A stretch of DNA of 64,000 nt from Paraspadella gotoi (lineage: Eukaryota > Chaetognatha). A program made the translations under genes and the position numbers. The notes beneath the pieces were generated by a model that was not told the origin of the DNA, did not search any database, and saw only the letters and a list, made by a program, of their open reading frames with translations. Of the stretch, positions 13,190-25,186 are shown in pieces (the stretch's first letter is position 1; each line of letters begins with the position of its first letter). The stretch is taken from NCBI GenBank assembly GCA_051294375.1, contig CM119265.1, positions 8,874,772-8,938,771 on the forward strand, in the 5' to 3' direction.

Positions 13190-13952
13190 CAATTCCCCGA
13201 TTCCGTCGGGCCTTTCCTCTTCCTGCCTCCTCTCTCCTTTCCTTTCCTCCCTCATTTCCTTTCCTCCCTCCTCCCTCCTCTCTCCTCTTTTCTACCTTAT
13301 CTTTCCTCCCTCTTCTTTCCTCCTTTTCTCTTTTCTTTTCATCCCTCCTATCGCCTACTTTCCTCCTTTCCTTTCCTTATTATTCTTTCCTCTCATCCTT
13401 TCCTTCCCTCACTTCTTATACGAGGGTATGTTTGCAAGTTAAATCCTTAAGTAATAAAATGTTAAAGTATTATTATTAATTAATTAGTTAACATATCATT
13501 AACACTGCTAAAGACTATATTTAGCTACTGGAAAACCATGAAACAGAACTATTATCAAAATCCAAAATGAAATTAGACACATTTAGATTTAATACTGCAA
13601 TATGTAAATGAGATTGAGAGATTCAATCTCATTTAAGATGATACTAGTCTTACAGTCTTACGACTTCTCTCTTCTCCTTTTCTCCTTTCTTCTCTCTTCT
13701 TTCCTTCTTTTCTATTTTCCTTTCATCCCTTATCTTTCTTTCTTTTCCTTCTTCTTTCTTCCTCCTTTCATCCTTTTCTTTCCTNNNNNNNNNNNNNNNN
13801 NNNNNNNNNNNNNNNNNNNNNNNNNNNNNNNNNNNNNNNNNNNNNNNNNNNNNNNNNNNNNNNNNNNNNNNNNNNNNNNNNNNNNNNNNNNNNNNNNNNN
13901 NNNNNNNNNNNNNNNNNNNNNNNNNNNNNNNNNNNNNNNNNNNNNNNNNNNN
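13190..13952. other. Pyrimidine-rich tract and 168-N gap
   Basis: Irregular CCTTT/CCTCC-rich sequence at 13205-13420 and 13665-13784, separated by AT-rich unique sequence, then an assembly gap at 13785-13952. The frames across the gap are artefacts of translating N. Confidence 0.8.
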
Positions 13953-14017
13953 AGAAGGGAGGAAGGCCGGAGGGAAGGGGAAGGCTTGGCGTGCGGGATG
14001 AGAGCTGAAAAGCCAGA

Positions 14018-14146
14018 AGGTTTGTTGTTGTTGTTGTTCGTTGGAATTGTTGTTGTTGTTGTTGTTGTCTCCCAGTGGGGGTGTTGTCTCGGAAAGAGGG
14101 ATGGTGTAGAGGTGTAGAGCTGTTGAAGGATCGGAAAAGAAAAGAA

Positions 14147-14206
<60 letters not shown>

Positions 14207-14211
14207 AAAAA

Positions 14212-14267
<56 letters not shown>

Positions 14268-14287
14268 AAAAAAGAAAAAAGAAAGAG
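14018..14287. repeat. (TTG)n and (GAAA)n microsatellites
   Basis: (TTG)n with one interruption occupies 14020-14068. A (GAAA)n array of about 155 bp with small AAAA interruptions occupies 14133-14287. Confidence 0.95.
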
Positions 14288-14579
14288 AATAAAACGTTAA
14301 GAAATGAGGTACTAAAAGTTTCTGTCCCTCCTAAACTCGCACTAAAGTTGAAAAGAAAAATTGAAAGCAAATGTTGGGAAAGCGATGGTCAGATGGATGA
14401 GCGGTCGGATTTGCAGACATCGTTATGTGCGAAGTCAAAAATCAATTTAGTATTTAGTATATTTTAAGCGAAGAAACACTTTTTCAGACATTCGCGCTAG
14501 TTTTCATAATGATAAACGGACAGACGGACTTTGAAAAGTGAGAGTTGGACAGACGGACGCGTTGCACGAAATCCGAGAT

Positions 14580-14669
14580 TCGACGAGAGAGATTCTCCCC
14601 CAGATGGACAGGTTTCTCTTCTTTCTTTCTTTTTTGCGTGCGTCGTGGAAAGACCCGGAGGAAAGAAGG

Positions 14670-14700
<31 letters not shown>

Positions 14701-14850
14701 NNNNNNNNNNNNNNNNNNNNNNNNNNNNATACGACTAGAGAGATTCTACCGAGTATGGACAGGTTTCTCTTCTTTTTTCTTTTTTGCTGTGCGTCGTGTA
14801 AAGACCCGGAGGAAAGAAGGAGGGAGGAGAGAGAGAGAGAGAGAGAGAGA
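14580..14850 (+). repeat. Direct duplication around a 28-N gap
   Basis: About 120 bp at 14580-14700 (containing GACAGGTTTCTCTTCTTT and AAAGACCCGGAGGAAAGAAG, ending in GA repeats) recurs at 14732-14850 after the gap at 14701-14728. The copies differ by small substitutions and indels. They may be two tandem units or one locus assembled twice. Confidence 0.8.
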
Positions 14851-14879
14851 AACTAGAGGGAGACAGAGAGAGATTGAGG

Positions 14880-15570
14880 TTGTTTTGGCGTGTTGAGCGA
14901 GTGAGAAAGAAAAGAAAAAAGGGCGATTATGATCGAAGAAAGGAAAAAAAGGAGAGAAAGATAAAAAAAGAGAATAGATAAGTTACTTAGAGAAAAAATA
15001 GGAAAAGAATTGAACTGCGCCATAAAAGGCTAAAATCGAGACTGGGGTTATTTGCAAAGTCCGTTGAGACAAAATCCCGAAGCCGGTCCGAAGGTAAGGA
15101 GCGCAATCGAGTTAAAAAAAAGTAAACGAATGAGATCAAGACTCTGGGACAAAGTAAGTTGAGAAATCAAATCGTTTGTGTGATGTTAAAAAGTAAGTGT
15201 AAGAATATCGATGGACAGGCAGGCAGAATCAGGCAGAATCAGCGCAAGAGTAGAAATCAGGCAACGAGATCGAGGGTGAGGGAAAGGCAAAGGTAAGGGA
15301 TAAGTCAAAAATAAGGGAGTACGTCGAGGGTGAGGTGCAGATAAGGTAAGGGCCGAAATTCTATCCGAAAAAGAGAAAGAAAAAAAATGATTCGCACGAA
15401 AAGAGTTTCGCCGATTTGAACCGAAATCATTCGGGTACAAGATCCGGGGCGAAGATAACGGAGACTCGATGCTGGGACGAAATTCGGGCGATTCCCTTTT
15501 TTTTAACTCTTTTTGTTACCAATAAATTGAAGGGGTTAATGAATGTTATTGTAAAAAAATTATGTTTATT

Positions 15571-15642
<72 letters not shown>

Positions 15643-15788
15643 ATTTTCCTTTTCTGTTCATTTTTCTTCTTCCAGTCTTCATACATTTGTTTATTAAGTC
15701 AAACCAATTAATCATTCCACCATCAAGTAGGATCGTTTGGACGCAACAAGTTTCAGAGTTTTGACCACAATCTTATCCTTAAAAAACG

Positions 15789-15836
<48 letters not shown>

Positions 15837-15945
15837 CTCTTCTTAATCAATCGATCATCCAACTTTTTTCTCTCGGTTGCTGACACCAATCACTCATATC
15901 TATTTGTAGTCGGGCATTGCCTAGGTTCACCCCGCCTAGAAGCAT
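14880..15945. other. Non-coding with two tetranucleotide microsatellites
   Basis: Purine-rich unique sequence to about 15400, then (TTTC)n at 15569-15642 and (AATC)11 at 15791-15835. Near 15928 a second GGTTCACCCC box-B-like string sits in a CTAGG/CCTAG hairpin, just upstream of the SINE, and could be a separate tRNA-like fragment. Confidence 0.6.
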
Positions 15946-15949
15946 GACA

Positions 15950-16195
15950 TTTTCAGTTGTGACCCGTTGGCTCATTGAGTAAAGCCATCAGCTCAAGACC
16001 ACTAGGTACCGGGTTCAATCCCAACCCGGTACCTACCCTGCGGGAAGCTTGAGGACGTCATGGCAAACCCTCAAGCCTGTTTCCAAGCCCATGGCCTCGT
16101 TCCATGGCTGCTAGGGGGGGTTAAAAAAGTTACGGACAGTTATCTTCAGCCCACGTATCGTCTTATCCACATATTGAAACTAAATTAATTAATTA
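15950..16195 (+). mobile_element. tRNA-derived SINE
   Basis: The head carries a box A match (TGGCTCATTGAG, 15968-15979) and a box B match (GGTTCAATCC, 16012-16021), 44 bp apart start to start, as expected for a tRNA-like RNA polymerase III promoter. The T-arm is extended to a perfect 10-bp stem (16004-16013 with 16025-16034) around an 11-nt loop. About 110 bp of unrelated, non-repetitive body follows, then an AT-rich (AATT)n tail near 16180-16197. No anticodon arm or acceptor stem forms, so it is not a tRNA gene. No target-site duplication is obvious. Such elements are moved in trans by a LINE. No partner can be assigned from the tail. Confidence 0.75.
15968..16021 (+). promoter_or_regulatory. 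Internal Pol III promoter (A and B boxes)
   Basis: Box A at 15968-15979 and box B at 16012-16021 match the tRNA internal control regions closely. Whether it is transcribed is unknown. A run of T that could stop Pol III lies only well downstream (16218-16223). Confidence 0.65.
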
Positions 16196-16231
16196 AAACT
16201 ACATTCCCACAACCCTTTTTTCCCCTTTCTT

Positions 16232-17594
16232 TTAATATTTTTTTCTTCATCTCACATCTCTTTTTTTTCTCTTCAATTCTCTATTTCCTTTCCTTTCCTC
16301 CTTTCCTTTCCTTCCTTTCCTTTNNNNNNNNNNNNNNNNNNNNNNNNNATCAAGAAGAGATAGCTTTCCTTTCGCTTTCCTCCTTTCCTTTCCTTACCTT
16401 CCTTTGCCTCCTTTTCTCCTTCCTCACTCGGGCTGACCCGCGAGCCCAAGTTTCTTCCAGATCGTTTGATCTTCGTCATTATCTCTAATCCAACGCATGA
16501 CAATCCCGTCGATTCCTTTTTCTCGACTCTTCTCAGCTTTCTGCTTTTCTCTCTCTCGTGCTCATCTTCTTCTCTCTCTCTCATCTCTCGTCTCTCTCTC
16601 TCTCTCATCTCTCATTTCTGCTCTCACTTCTGCTCTCCATTTTTACCTTCTTTTTTTCCTCCTTCTGTCTTCTTCTTTTTTCTTTACATCCCGGCTTTTT
16701 TATTTCCTTTTCTCCAAAGTTTTAGTTCCAGTTAAAAAAAAAAAAAAGAATTTTTGGCTTCTCTCGCATTCCCGTGGTTTATTTTTCCATTTTCAATGAT
16801 CGTGTATCAAACGGCTCTCTCTCTCGTCATCTCTCTCCTCGTCTCTCTCTCTCTCTCTCTCATCTATCTCTCTATCTCTCTCCTCTCTCCATCTCCTCAT
16901 CAAAAAGTCTTCTGCTTCGCGTTTATAATTGGGCCTCATACCAGATTTAAATTCTCGCTCCTGCCATTGCCGAAGCGTCGGGCGTCGGTCAGGTCCTCGG
17001 CGCGGTGAAAATTTGTTAGCGCAGTGGGTTGGCTTTGACTTTGGCGTTGGCGTAAACTATGCCTAGACTTAGTAAATAATTGTCTTAGTGAACAGAACAC
17101 TGCTTTCGTTTTGTCGATTTTATCTTTTTTCACTTCAATCTGAAAAATATTCCCTACATATATAATACTATATAATAAACTATAATATATAATATATATA
17201 TATATATAATATATATATATTATAATTTCTGTGGTTTCATCGGGATGCAGTGTCAAACTAACGCTGTAATTGTCATCGTCGTCGTCGTCGTCGTCGTCAT
17301 TCCCTGTTTCTCGACTCCCGAATGTCTTTTTTATTGCTCAACTTTTCTTTTGATGTCGCCGCCATCACGAACTCACCTTTGGAAAGGCCGCCCGCCATTT
17401 TCCCGCCGCCGGTGCCGTCGTCGTTGTCGTTCGCTGGCGGGGTACATCATTATCGTCGTCGTCGTAAGCGGCGGCGGCAGCGGCGGCAGCGGCGGCGACG
17501 GCTGCAGCCGCTTAATGCCCCTTAAATAAAAGCCGCAAACGATATCCGAGAATTATCGGGTGGCTCTTTGCTCCGCGCGGGTTAAATGTGGCGG
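16232..17594 (+). repeat. Repeated block B, copy 1
   Basis: CT-rich low-complexity sequence, an (AT)n patch at 17180-17225, a (GTC)n run near 17278-17300 and a GC-rich end. The same order recurs at 23905-25186 with many single-base indels. A 25-N gap at 16324-16348 lies inside a CCTTT-rich segment that is not expanded in the other copy. Apparent frames such as the GGC-rich stretch at 17465-17510 are triplet-repeat translations. No gene is recognised. Confidence 0.8.
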
Positions 17595-19612
17595 CCTTAA
17601 AAATCTAAGAAAACTCCTCGCTGCAGCCTTCTGGGATTTCCTAAATACTGTTATATATAAGGAATAAAAAGACGGAATTTTGATGCAGTAAATTGTCCCC
17701 TTTTTAAACAATTTTTTACGTCAACGGGCAAAGAAAGTTTCCCTTGATATTTGTTTCATGTCATATCATTGTGATCAAGAGAGAATTACTCGTAAAAATT
17801 AAGTCCCATCTGCGGTATAAGCCAACACATTTGGAATCACCGTTCTTGTTTTTTAATTTCTTTTTCAAGATTAGGGATCGATTTTTCTTATCTATTAATC
17901 CCTCTTTCCTGCTTGTTGTATTTCTTTTAAACAATGGCTTCAGTCCGTGATAATGTAGTATGGATTATTATTCGTTCTCGATTTATATCATCGTGTATAT
18001 GTCAATCATATTTGCCGATGACAATTTAAATATGAGCAAACGCCGCTACGTAGATAACCATAATCTAAAATCTAGAGGGACAACTAAGCCGACATGATCA
18101 TTTGTAAACGCTGCACCACTCGATTCGATAACATTCTTCAGTTTGTTTGTATTGCTTCACGCAATCGTTATATAGGAAACCGTGATGCCAACTCCTCTTT
18201 GTTCATCACAACATTTCATTAGCGCCCACCAACGGCGCCCTCACTGCCGTATCTCGCTCGGCCGCCGCCGCCGCCCCGTCGCGCCCGACCGCGCTCGCCG
18301 CTTCCGTCTGTCCCCTTTGTTTTTGGCGTGCTTCATGTTTCCGTTCTAGCCTCCCATTCGCCTCCCCACTGACGAACGTGATGACGACGACGACAACGAC
18401 GACGCCGGCATCTCGAGTCATTTTCGGGTTCGAATTGGACGAGGACTCCGTTTCACTTTAAGCTGCGGAAGACAAGAAAAACAACATCAGCTCACCTGTC
18501 GAAACCAAACGCAAGTTAACCTTACCCTCGGAACCTTTCCGAATGTCACGACATTTGTGTCATTTGATCACAGAAGTGACTTCATGGCGTGTGAATTGGA
18601 TGCGGCGCTCGCACTTTTTCTCGATTACACCAGACCGCCCTGAAGATCTGCGACGGGAACTTTCCTATTCTATCTCAAGTCCACATCCCACATCCGAATC
18701 GCCCTACTTCCTATCCAATATCCACAATTTCCACAACCCCTTTCTATCCAAACCTCATCGCTCCCTCTCTTTCTCCCTTCCCCAACTTTGCCGGTTTGTT
18801 TTTCGTCGCTTTTCGTTTCCCGACCTCGGTTTTCCGGTCGCGGGTTCGCACGGCGGCAGCGGTTGACGCGCCGGACCGTGGCGGCCGACGCCTTAATCGT
18901 GGCAATTTCCGGCACGACGCTGAGGTTGGCGTTATTTCGTCTGTCCGCCCGTTTTGCGACGGTCGTCGGTCGTCCGTTGCTGTTTTTCCGTCGCTGTTTT
19001 TAGTTCGCCGCTTAGCTTTACGTCTGTCTTCCTTTCGTTGCGTCGTTGTTCTTGATCGGAAATGTCGACGGTTTTGATTGTCGCGTGCGTTGGTCGGTCG
19101 GCCAGGGCGAGGCGAACAGTACGCGCGCCGGGGGACGCAAAGCACGAAGCTGTTGACTCTCCTCTCTCTCTCTCGTCGCTCTCTCTCTCTCTCTCTCTCT
19201 CAATCTCTCTCATGATGTGTTTCATTTTCCCGATATTAGTTCTACCATTCATAGCTGAAATTAAAAAAATTATTAAAAAAATCGCTTAAATTATTATCGT
19301 TTCTGGACTCGTATATTAATATCTTTAAGTAAAGAAATACGTAATATTATTGCTTTTTTAAGTAATGTACAAGTAATTATTAATCCGGTACGTTTTTTTT
19401 AGAGATGGCAGAGAAGCGAGAGATGAGAGAGTCGATTAACAGCGCCCTCAACTTATGTATTTTATTTTAAAAGGTCCGCTGAATGCTAATGTATGATTAT
19501 GATAATTAATGAAATAATAAGATGTAATGAGGTCAAACTCTTTTCACGTGAATACTTGCATACGACTGGCCTTCTTTTTAGAACGTCTTCTGCCCACTTT
19601 TCTCGATATTGG
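17595..19612 (+). repeat. Repeated block A, copy 1
   Basis: A 2018-bp segment found again at 21215-23232 with no difference that I could find, and inverted with divergence at 26034-27777. It contains part of the dispersed GCGCC-palindrome repeat family (about 17690-17870), a GC-rich stretch (18225-18320), a GAC-triplet patch (18380-18405) and a CT repeat (19168-19215). Long overlapping frames exist on both strands between 18540 and 19250 but are Arg/Ser-rich with no domain, and they are disrupted in the inverted copy, so I do not call a gene. Confidence 0.9.
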
Positions 19613-20499
19613 ATTAATATCATATACCGGGTCTTCGTTACTTAAGAATATAATTTCTTTTGATATTTTCCTCGCGCCGTGTGGTGTTGTTTTGACTGCT
19701 GAATTGGGGTTGACGTGAGAAACGCCGGTACGACTTACTTCGTTTCCCCCTGAACGAAGTTTTTCTCGTTTGTTGGCTACTTGAGGTTCATCTCAAACTC
19801 AGGTTACACACTTGCTGCATTTTTTCTGCAGATTTTTGGTGACACTAATCGCCGTTTACTGAAATAAAAGAGAGAGAGAGAGAGCATTGAGATGAGAGAG
19901 AGAGAGATGAGGAGAGAGAGAGCAGATGAGAGAGAGCGAGATGAATCAGATTCCAAGAAATGCAAGCAGTAGAGAAAAGTAAGGTTTCGAAGGGAGAGAA
20001 GATGTCATCGCAGAAGTTCGGAACGATTCCAGAAACTGAGAAGCGATTGCGATTAACAGCGATCCTCGACGAGAATGCGATAATGAAGGTTTTTAAGAGG
20101 CGCAAATAATATCATGTCTTCTATTTTTTTATTTACCACATTGTATTATAAAATTTTAGAATTTTTCTTATTTTTTAATTCAATGAAACAATATAAAGAG
20201 CTTTTTCAATACTTTGCTCGCCACGATCACAGTTGGCGCGTTCACAATCTCGTCAGATACTGAACAACAGTTCACGCGGGTATCATCGCTCAACAAACTT
20301 CCAACACGACAGAACGAGGATTTTTTCTCAAAGGAAATCTCTGCTCCTTTTATGTTAATGGTCCTTTTTCTCTCACCTCTTAATCCGAATTTCACAGGGA
20401 TCCCCACTGGACGTCTCACCTTTCCCACCCCGAGATCAGTTAACCCCGCCCCCCAACGATCTGTCCCTGGCAGAAGAAACGATATCCCCGCCGCAAACC
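19613..20499 (+). repeat. Repeated block C, left arm of inverted repeat
   Basis: Continues from block A and runs to a 25-N gap (20500-20524). Its reverse complement follows immediately after the gap, forming a large palindrome. It also occurs inverted at 25187-26033. It includes GA repeats at 19868-19935. The shared string CTTTTTCAATACTTT is followed by GATCACAGTTGGCG on this strand and its complement on the other arm. Confidence 0.85.
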
Positions 20500-20524
20500 N
20501 NNNNNNNNNNNNNNNNNNNNNNNN

Positions 20525-20948
20525 GTGGGAATCCCTTGTGAAATTCGGTAAGGGTGAGAGAAAAGACCTTAACATAAAAGGAGCAGAGATTTCCTTTGAG
20601 AAAATCTCGATTCTGTCGTGTTGGAGTTGTGACGTGATACCGTGACTGTTGTTCAGTACTGAGAGATTGTGAACGCCAACTGTGATCGTGCGAGAAGTAT
20701 TGAAAAGCTCTTTATATTGTTTCATTGATTAAAAAATAAGAAAATTCTAAAATTTTATAATACAATGTGGTAATAAAAAAATAGAAAGACTGATATTATT
20801 TGCGCCTCTTAAACCTTCATTATCATTCTCGTCGAGTCGCTGTTAATCGCATCGCTTCTCAGTTTCTGGAATCGTTCCGACTTCTGCGATGACATTTTCT
20901 CTCTTCGACCTTACCTTTTCTCTCTGCTTGCCATTTTTGGAATCTGAT

Positions 20949-21001
<53 letters not shown>

Positions 21002-21214
21002 CAGTAAAGGCGATTAGTGTCACCAAATCTGCAGAAAAATGCAGCAAGTGTGTAACTGAGTTGAGAGTGAACTCAGTACCACAACGAGAAACTTCGTTCG
21101 GGGGACGAAGTAAGTCGTCCCGTTTCTCACCTCACCCCAATTCACGTCAAAACACGGCGCGAGGAAAATATCAAAAGAAATTATATCTTAATAACGAGAC
21201 GGATATATATTAAT
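20525..21214 (-). repeat. Repeated block C, right arm of inverted repeat
   Basis: Reverse-complement copy of 19613-20499, about 200 bp shorter because of indels and a different length of CT repeat (20951-20996). It ends at ATATTAAT directly against the first base of the second block A copy. Confidence 0.85.
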
Positions 21215-23232
21215 CCTTAAAAATCTAAGAAAACTCCTCGCTGCAGCCTTCTGGGATTTCCTAAATACTGTTATATATAAGGAATAAAAAGACGGAATTT
21301 TGATGCAGTAAATTGTCCCCTTTTTAAACAATTTTTTACGTCAACGGGCAAAGAAAGTTTCCCTTGATATTTGTTTCATGTCATATCATTGTGATCAAGA
21401 GAGAATTACTCGTAAAAATTAAGTCCCATCTGCGGTATAAGCCAACACATTTGGAATCACCGTTCTTGTTTTTTAATTTCTTTTTCAAGATTAGGGATCG
21501 ATTTTTCTTATCTATTAATCCCTCTTTCCTGCTTGTTGTATTTCTTTTAAACAATGGCTTCAGTCCGTGATAATGTAGTATGGATTATTATTCGTTCTCG
21601 ATTTATATCATCGTGTATATGTCAATCATATTTGCCGATGACAATTTAAATATGAGCAAACGCCGCTACGTAGATAACCATAATCTAAAATCTAGAGGGA
21701 CAACTAAGCCGACATGATCATTTGTAAACGCTGCACCACTCGATTCGATAACATTCTTCAGTTTGTTTGTATTGCTTCACGCAATCGTTATATAGGAAAC
21801 CGTGATGCCAACTCCTCTTTGTTCATCACAACATTTCATTAGCGCCCACCAACGGCGCCCTCACTGCCGTATCTCGCTCGGCCGCCGCCGCCGCCCCGTC
21901 GCGCCCGACCGCGCTCGCCGCTTCCGTCTGTCCCCTTTGTTTTTGGCGTGCTTCATGTTTCCGTTCTAGCCTCCCATTCGCCTCCCCACTGACGAACGTG
22001 ATGACGACGACGACAACGACGACGCCGGCATCTCGAGTCATTTTCGGGTTCGAATTGGACGAGGACTCCGTTTCACTTTAAGCTGCGGAAGACAAGAAAA
22101 ACAACATCAGCTCACCTGTCGAAACCAAACGCAAGTTAACCTTACCCTCGGAACCTTTCCGAATGTCACGACATTTGTGTCATTTGATCACAGAAGTGAC
22201 TTCATGGCGTGTGAATTGGATGCGGCGCTCGCACTTTTTCTCGATTACACCAGACCGCCCTGAAGATCTGCGACGGGAACTTTCCTATTCTATCTCAAGT
22301 CCACATCCCACATCCGAATCGCCCTACTTCCTATCCAATATCCACAATTTCCACAACCCCTTTCTATCCAAACCTCATCGCTCCCTCTCTTTCTCCCTTC
22401 CCCAACTTTGCCGGTTTGTTTTTCGTCGCTTTTCGTTTCCCGACCTCGGTTTTCCGGTCGCGGGTTCGCACGGCGGCAGCGGTTGACGCGCCGGACCGTG
22501 GCGGCCGACGCCTTAATCGTGGCAATTTCCGGCACGACGCTGAGGTTGGCGTTATTTCGTCTGTCCGCCCGTTTTGCGACGGTCGTCGGTCGTCCGTTGC
22601 TGTTTTTCCGTCGCTGTTTTTAGTTCGCCGCTTAGCTTTACGTCTGTCTTCCTTTCGTTGCGTCGTTGTTCTTGATCGGAAATGTCGACGGTTTTGATTG
22701 TCGCGTGCGTTGGTCGGTCGGCCAGGGCGAGGCGAACAGTACGCGCGCCGGGGGACGCAAAGCACGAAGCTGTTGACTCTCCTCTCTCTCTCTCGTCGCT
22801 CTCTCTCTCTCTCTCTCTCTCAATCTCTCTCATGATGTGTTTCATTTTCCCGATATTAGTTCTACCATTCATAGCTGAAATTAAAAAAATTATTAAAAAA
22901 ATCGCTTAAATTATTATCGTTTCTGGACTCGTATATTAATATCTTTAAGTAAAGAAATACGTAATATTATTGCTTTTTTAAGTAATGTACAAGTAATTAT
23001 TAATCCGGTACGTTTTTTTTAGAGATGGCAGAGAAGCGAGAGATGAGAGAGTCGATTAACAGCGCCCTCAACTTATGTATTTTATTTTAAAAGGTCCGCT
23101 GAATGCTAATGTATGATTATGATAATTAATGAAATAATAAGATGTAATGAGGTCAAACTCTTTTCACGTGAATACTTGCATACGACTGGCCTTCTTTTTA
23201 GAACGTCTTCTGCCCACTTTTCTCGATATTGG
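21215..23232 (+). repeat. Repeated block A, copy 2 (exact)
   Basis: Identical to 17595-19612 at a fixed offset of 3620 bp in every line compared. It ends precisely at a 25-N gap (23233-23257). Confidence 0.95.
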
Positions 23233-23257
23233 NNNNNNNNNNNNNNNNNNNNNNNNN

Positions 23258-23745
23258 TCTCTCTCTCTCTCTCTCTCTCTCTAAAAAAAACGTACCGGTT
23301 ATAATTACTTGTACATTATTAAAAACATATTCGTTTCTTTACNNNNNNNNNNNNNNNNNNNNNNNNNCATTGTTGTTTATTTACGATGAATGACTCATCT
23401 TCGTGTCCCCAATGAAGGACTATCATCGCGATCACATGAGGATTATATATCTCATATCAATGAAATGATTATCATCACATCAATTTATGGTGAAGAATGA
23501 CTCTATCATCGCATCCAAAAGTCATTTTTGATTTATCATGCACATCAGTTATTTTATTATATCTCGCATCATTATGGTTATCATCGCTATCAATATTTAG
23601 TTATTATCATCGCCATAATATTGGGTTACCATCGAAAGCTGGCTTCCGATTCCCTATTGCCTTTTAGATTTGTTCCCCTAAAAATTCTGATTGCGCTTTC
23701 GATTGGCGGGAAAAACTGTCCAGCCTCTCTTCTCTCTCTCTCTGC

Positions 23746-23797
<52 letters not shown>

Positions 23798-23904
23798 CTC
23801 ACTCAACACGCATTTTTTGTGTTTTATTTACGATTGGACATGAATGAACTATCATCGCATCAATGGAATGACTATCATCATTGGGCTTGATCCTTATGCT
23901 TTTA
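23258..23904. other. Block A fragment between gaps, then ATCATCG-rich sequence
   Basis: 23258-23342 is an inverted 85-bp piece of the end of block A (around 19320-19415), isolated between two 25-N gaps. After 23367 the sequence has recurrent TATCATCGCATC-type strings (about 23420-23530 and 23850-23880) that look like a degenerate short-period repeat, plus a CT repeat at 23725-23792. No gene. Confidence 0.7.
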
Positions 23905-25186
23905 AGATTTTTTCTTTTTCAATCTCACATCTCTCTTTTTTTTCTCTTCAATCTTTATTCTTCCCTATTCCTCCTTCCTTTCCTTACCTCCTTTGCCTCC
24001 TTTTCTTCCTCCTCGGGTGACCCGCAGCCCAAGTTTTCTTCCGGACGTTTGATCTTCGTCTTATCTTATCCAACGCATGACATCCGCTCGATTCCTTTTT
24101 TCGACTCTTCTCAGCTTTCCTGCTTTTCTCTCTTCTCTCTCTCTCGTCTCTCTCTCGTCTCTTTCTCTCTCTCTCTCTCTCTTCTCTCTCTCTTCTCTCT
24201 CTCTGCTCATCCATTTTTACCTTTCTTTTTTTTTTCCTCTCTTCTGTCTTCTTCTTTTTTCTTTCTCCGCGTTTTTTCTTTTTCTCAAGTTTTAGTTTCA
24301 GTTTTAAAAAAAAAGAATTTTGCTTCTCTCCATTCCGTGGATTTTTCCATTTTTCATATGCATCGGTGTATTCAACGGCTCTCTCTCTCTTCTCTCTCTC
24401 TCGCTCTCTCATCTCTCTCTTCATCTCTCGTCTCTCTCTACTCTCTCTCGTCTCATTCAAAAGTCTCTTCTGCTTCGCGTTTTTTATAATTGGCCTCATC
24501 AGATATTTAAATTTCCTTCCTCCATTGCGAAAGCGCGGGCGTCGCAGTCGTCGGCCGTACCGTGGTGGAATGGAAATTTGTCGCGTTGGCGTTGGGCTTT
24601 TGACTTTGGCGTGGCTGTTGGCCGTAAACTATGCTAGCTTAGTAAATAATTGTCTTAGCTAACAGAACATGCTTTCGTTTTTGATTTTATCTTTTTCCAC
24701 TTCATCTGAAAAATATTCCCCTACATTATATAAATCTATATAATAAAACATATAATATATAAATATTATATAATATATAATATATATATGATTTCTGTGG
24801 TTTCATCGGGATGCAGTGTCACAACTAACGCTGTAATGTCATTGTTCGTCGTCGTCGTCCGTCGTCGTCGTCATTCCCTGTTTCTCGACTCCCGAATGCT
24901 CTTTTTATTGGCTCAACCTTTTCTTTTTGATGTGCGCCGCAGCATCCACGAACTCACTGTTGAAAGGCGCGCCACCATTTTCCCGGCACCGCCGAGGTGC
25001 CGTCTTGTCGGTTGTCGTCGCTGGCGGGTGACATCATTATCGTCGTCGTCGTAAGCGGCGAGCGGCAGCGGCGGCAGCGCGCGGCGACGGCCTGCAGCCG
25101 CTTAAGCCCTTAAATAAAAGCCGAAAAACGATATCCGAGATTAATCAGGGTGGCTTCTTTGCTCCGCGCGGGTTAAATGTGGCGGT
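23905..25186 (+). repeat. Repeated block B, copy 2
   Basis: Follows the same order as 16232-17594 (CT-rich, AT patch, GTC run, GGC-rich end) but with frequent one- and two-base indels. It continues directly into inverted block C rather than block A. Confidence 0.85.

Noticed and set aside
15968-16034. Functional tRNA gene
   Set aside because: A and B boxes are present but there is no acceptor or anticodon stem, and the T-arm is 10 bp. A SINE fits better.
18540-19250. Overlapping frames of 70-133 residues repeated in both exact copies of block A
   Set aside because: Conservation between 17.6-19.6 and 21.2-23.2 kb is only due to sequence identity. In the divergent inverted copy the frames are broken, and overlapping frames on both strands reflect GC-rich composition.
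23984-24499. 171-residue Arg/Glu/Lys-rich frame and the 202-residue Ser/Leu frame opposite
   Set aside because: Translations of CT/GA low-complexity sequence. The equivalent frames are not kept in the other copy of block B.
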